The notes under the pieces: model-generated | Databases searched by the model: none | Seen by the model: only the letters and a program-made list of their open reading frames with translations | Told to the model about the DNA's origin: nothing | Position numbers and translations under genes: made by a program | Assembly (NCBI GenBank): GCA_021532125.1 | Contig: JADYUX010000009.1 | Span: forward strand, 1-52,552 | Direction of reading: 5' to 3' | Source of the DNA: Arcanobacterium haemolyticum | GTDB lineage: Bacteria > Actinomycetota > Actinomycetes > Actinomycetales > Actinomycetaceae | DNA length: 52,552 nucleotides | Shown: in pieces, positions 49,709-52,552 of the stretch | Layout of the letters: the number at the start of each line of letters is the position of its first letter | Position numbering within the stretch: position 1 is the stretch's first letter

Positions 49709-52513
49709 ATGCACCCCAATCGCATCCACGCCGGCCTCGCCGCCAGCACACTTACCGCCGCCAGAAGACTTACTAGCACCCGCGCTCTCATCAGAGCCCG
49801 TTCCCTTACCGGCACCCTCGCCCTCACCGTCGCCCTCAGTTTCGTCGGCATAGCCCCAGGAACGCTGGCGGCCAACAATGCGCCCGCTCCCGCTACGCCG
49901 GCCACCTCAACACCCGCCACGTCAACCTCAGTCACTTCAACACCAACAACCTCAACTTCAGCAATCCTCCCCGACCTCCTCATCAGCGAGGTCGAATCAA
50001 GCCCGGACGGCACCCCGGATGATTCACGAGACTGGATCGAACTCCACAATCGCGGCTCGCAGCCCATCGACATCTCCGGCTACACGCTCAAAGACAACAA
50101 GGATTCACACTCCTACGTATTCCCCGCCGGAACAACGCTCGCTCCCGGCGAATTCGTCGTTATCAGCGAAATCATCGACACCACGCCAGGCGGCCACTTC
50201 ACCTTCGGCCTCGGCAAAGAAGATTCCGTCCGCCTTTTCGACGAAGCCGGCACCCTCGTCGACTCCGTCTCGTGGACGAGCCACGCCCCTACCACGTACG
50301 TACGTGCCGACGACGGTTCGCTCGTCGCCAGTTCAACCCCAACGCCAGGCTCGGCAAACGCCTACGTGAGCGATACCCCAGGCACCCCGGATCCCACCAC
50401 ACCAACAGATCCAACCAACCCAACCCCGGAAAACCCCACTACTCCCACCACCCCAACCCCGTCCCTCGTCGTTAATGAAATTGATTCAGCTCCGGCGGAT
50501 TACGTGGAGTTATACAACGCCGGCACACAGCCGTTTAACCTCACGAACGTCGAGATCCGCGATAATTCCGACGATCACCGATTCCGCTTCACGAGTGGCA
50601 CGATCGAACCCAGTGCTTTCGTCGTAGTTGACGCGCAAACCGCCGGCCTTGTGTACGACGACGCCACGGCCACCTACGTTCCGGGCATTTTCGATTCGGC
50701 GATCGGCATCGGCTCGGGCGATTCGATCCGCCTCTTTGATGCATCGGGCGCGCTCATCGATTCCTACTCGTGGACGGCCCACGCCGCTATCGAGGGCGAC
50801 GAAGCCGCCGCCACGTACGCCCGGTGCCCAGACGGCACGGGCCCCTTCGCCCTGGCCACGCCAACGCTCGGCGCACCAAACCAGTGTGTCACCCCGAAAG
50901 TCGCCATCAACGAGATTGAATCCGATGGCGACGCTAACGACTGGGTGGAAGTCATCAACATCGGCACGAGCCCCGTGGACATGTCCGGCTGGTACGTGAT
51001 GGACAACGATCCCGTCGGCCACGCCAGCGACATCACGCCACTCCCCGCCGGCACTGTCCTCGAACCCGGCGCGCGTTTCGTTTTCGAAGGCGGCAAGCAG
51101 TTTGGTTTCGGATTAGGGAAGAACGACGAAGTCTCGCTCTTCGATGCGGCCGGGGCGCTCGTCGATTCCCACGCGTGGACGGGCCATGCCACCGGCACAT
51201 ACTCACGTATCCCTGAAGGTACCGGCGCCTTCGTCGACGCCCCTGCCACAAAGGGCACGTCAAACACCGGTGATTCCACGCCAACAGAGCCGACCGGCCC
51301 CACCACGACCCCGTGGCCCGGTTCCGGTGAGGCGACGACGATCGACACCGCCCCAATGTTCCTTGAAGACTCCTCCGGCCTCGACTACGCACATGGCGTG
51401 CTGTGGGCTGTGGATAACGGCACGGGGTCGGTGTGGAAGCTCGATACCTCGGCAGATGGTGACGTCACTCCAGCAGCTGGGTGGGAAAGCCCTCGTCGTG
51501 TCCGATTCGCCAAAGATGCCGCAAACCCACAGGCCAAAGGTCCAGACACCGAAGGCATCACCATCGCCGGTGACGGCAATCTCTACCTCGCATCCGAACG
51601 CGACAACTCCGCCAAGGGCGTGAACTACAACGCGATTCTCCGCGCCGACCCCTCCACGCCTGGCACGGGAGACATCGTCGCAAACGCCGAGTGGGACATC
51701 ACCGGGCTCCTTCCCTCAGTTTCCGCCAACATGGGCATTGAAGCCATTGAGTGGGTGAGTTTCGACGATATCGCCGGCAAACTGTGGGATTCGACGACGA
51801 ACGCCCCGCTTACGGCCGCGTCCTATCCTGATGCCGTGGCTGGCGGCGTATTCTTCGTGGCGCTTGAAGACAACGGGCACGTGTACGCGCTTATCCTCTC
51901 CGAGGATGGAAGCGCCCGCGTTATCGCCGACATCGACTCGCAGATCGGCGGTGCCATGGCCCTCAACTACGACCGCCTCACCGGAAAGCTGTGGATTGCC
52001 AGCGATAACGGTTACGCCGGCGTGATCGCGCAGGCAGACTTCACAGGGACAGCTGATGTCGAGGTTGCTCATCTTGCTCGCCCGGCCGGTCTCCCCGACG
52101 TCAATCACGAAGGCTTCGCCCTCTCGGATGAATGCGGTGCCGGTACGCGGATGGCCTGGTTCTTCGAGGATGGTGTTGCGCAAGGCGCACTCAAGGCCGT
52201 CGCGTTGCCGTGCGAAGTTCCTGGGGAGGTGCCCGGGAGTGGTGAACCCGGTGCAGACGAACCTGGCGCAGGCGAATCCGGCGCAGGCGAACCCACAGAC
52301 TCGGACACACCTGATACGGGTGCATCCGGGGGCTCGTCACCCTCCGGAACGACGACCGGCGGGCCTTCTTTCGGCTCGACGACGTCCGGCACTCGCACGT
52401 CCGCGTTGGCGTTCACCGGCAGCGAGTCGCTTGCTTTCGGCGTGGGAGCGCTCTTGCTGCTCGGCGTCGGCGGGATGCTTGCGACTCGTCGCCGCGCCTG
52501 CCAGGAGGCTTAA
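49709..52513 (+). CDS. Wall-anchored protein with three lamin-tail domains and a phytase-like esterase domain
   Basis: A 934-residue surface protein. A long Arg-containing signal peptide covers residues 1 to about 55. After a Thr/Pro linker come three lamin-tail domains at about 86-205, 252-375 and 393-515, each with (I/V)xE(I/V)xS, a W(I/V)E(L/V) block and a late SWT/AWTxHA strand. An esterase-like phytase domain follows (about 550-850; DNGTGSVWKLD, GPDTEGITI, NHEGFAL). A Gly/Glu/Pro-rich spacer leads to the sorting signal LAFTG, a hydrophobic helix and RRR. LAxTG signals are used by class E sortases. The ATG at 49709 follows GAAGGA. Substrate unknown; a secreted phosphoesterase is plausible. 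Confidence 0.85.
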   Translation: MHPNRIHAGLAASTLTAARRLTSTRALIRARSLTGTLALTVALSFVGIAPGTLAANNAPAPATPATSTPATSTSVTSTPTTSTSAILPDLLISEVESSPDGTPDDSRDWIELHNRGSQPIDISGYTLKDNKDSHSYVFPAGTTLAPGEFVVISEIIDTTPGGHFTFGLGKEDSVRLFDEAGTLVDSVSWTSHAPTTYVRADDGSLVASSTPTPGSANAYVSDTPGTPDPTTPTDPTNPTPENPTTPTTPTPSLVVNEIDSAPADYVELYNAGTQPFNLTNVEIRDNSDDHRFRFTSGTIEPSAFVVVDAQTAGLVYDDATATYVPGIFDSAIGIGSGDSIRLFDASGALIDSYSWTAHAAIEGDEAAATYARCPDGTGPFALATPTLGAPNQCVTPKVAINEIESDGDANDWVEVINIGTSPVDMSGWYVMDNDPVGHASDITPLPAGTVLEPGARFVFEGGKQFGFGLGKNDEVSLFDAAGALVDSHAWTGHATGTYSRIPEGTGAFVDAPATKGTSNTGDSTPTEPTGPTTTPWPGSGEATTIDTAPMFLEDSSGLDYAHGVLWAVDNGTGSVWKLDTSADGDVTPAAGWESPRRVRFAKDAANPQAKGPDTEGITIAGDGNLYLASERDNSAKGVNYNAILRADPSTPGTGDIVANAEWDITGLLPSVSANMGIEAIEWVSFDDIAGKLWDSTTNAPLTAASYPDAVAGGVFFVALEDNGHVYALILSEDGSARVIADIDSQIGGAMALNYDRLTGKLWIASDNGYAGVIAQADFTGTADVEVAHLARPAGLPDVNHEGFALSDECGAGTRMAWFFEDGVAQGALKAVALPCEVPGEVPGSGEPGADEPGAGESGAGEPTDSDTPDTGASGGSSPSGTTTGGPSFGSTTSGTRTSALAFTGSESLAFGVGALLLLGVGGMLATRRRACQEA

Positions 52514-52552
52514 TGCAGGTTGTCCGCCAGTTTTTCACTGGCCCTCGTCGCG
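52513..52552 (+). CDS. Start of a further gene, cut by the window edge
   Basis: AGGAGG at 52503-52508 and a TAATG overlap with the surface-protein stop give an ATG at 52513 whose frame (MQVVRQFFTGPRR) stays open to the end of the window. This arrangement is that of a co-translated second gene. A sortase or another surface protein would fit, but 13 codons say nothing about family. The hairpin GCCAGT-TTTTC-ACTGGC in the same stretch is a competing reading as a terminator. Confidence 0.45.
   Translation, partial: MQVVRQFFTGPRR

Overview
The window looks like a chromosomal segment of a moderately high-GC actinobacterium. Signs are the GC-rich codons, GTG starts, repeated gtcgtc strings, long spurious antisense frames, an LAxTG-type sorting signal and FCD-type GntR regulators. 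Gene content suggests the Actinomycetaceae (Arcanobacterium/Trueperella-like). That placement is an inference from style and not from a marker gene.

Layout. 0-12 kb holds ordinary chromosomal genes: a small lipoprotein, an AI-2E-type membrane protein, an XRE regulator, a low-molecular-weight tyrosine phosphatase, a coupled pair of small unknown proteins, the helicase HrpB overlapping a NarL-type response regulator, its histidine kinase, a repeat-rich spacer, a divergent FtsEX/Mac-type ABC transporter, and a NifX/NafY-like protein with a cysteine-rich tail. 12.3-20.7 kb is a gluconate/ketogluconate/L-idonate cluster: 2-hydroxyacid dehydrogenase, KduD/IdnO-like SDR, KDPG aldolase and FGGY kinase on the minus strand, then GntR regulator, GntP permease and IdnD-like dehydrogenase on the plus strand. 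20.7-21.4 kb is decaying DNA with a DeoR relic.

21.5-34.8 kb is a large sugar or acid-sugar island. A minus-strand operon runs aldo/keto reductase, DeoC-type aldolase, SorC regulator, Fe-type alcohol dehydrogenase and LsrK-like kinase. A plus-strand group has a COG4091 (homoserine-dehydrogenase-like, SAF) oxidoreductase, a GntR regulator, an MHS-family transporter, OtnK (DUF1537 kinase), OtnC (class II aldolase/decarboxylase) and a DeoR regulator. OtnK and OtnC would end in DHAP. The enzymes that feed them are not the standard set, so this may be an undescribed C4/C5 acid-sugar or polyol route.

34.8-44.1 kb is a defence-like island of visibly lower GC. Two 141-residue paralogues of unknown function flank a T5orf172/GIY-YIG protein. 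Next is a tight operon of an MmeI-like adenine methyltransferase (interrupted by one in-frame TGA), an SF2 helicase and a second GIY-YIG-type nuclease, followed by a truncated DEDDh exonuclease. The methyltransferase appears to lack its usual fused nuclease. The nuclease and the ATPase seem to be supplied in trans, which makes this the best candidate in the window for a poorly described restriction system.

44.1-52.5 kb holds a nucleoside hydrolase, LacI regulator and MHS transporter operon, an MgtC-like membrane protein, a 1.1-kb non-coding spacer, and a large wall-anchored protein with three lamin-tail domains and a phytase-like esterase domain. A further gene starts at the window edge.
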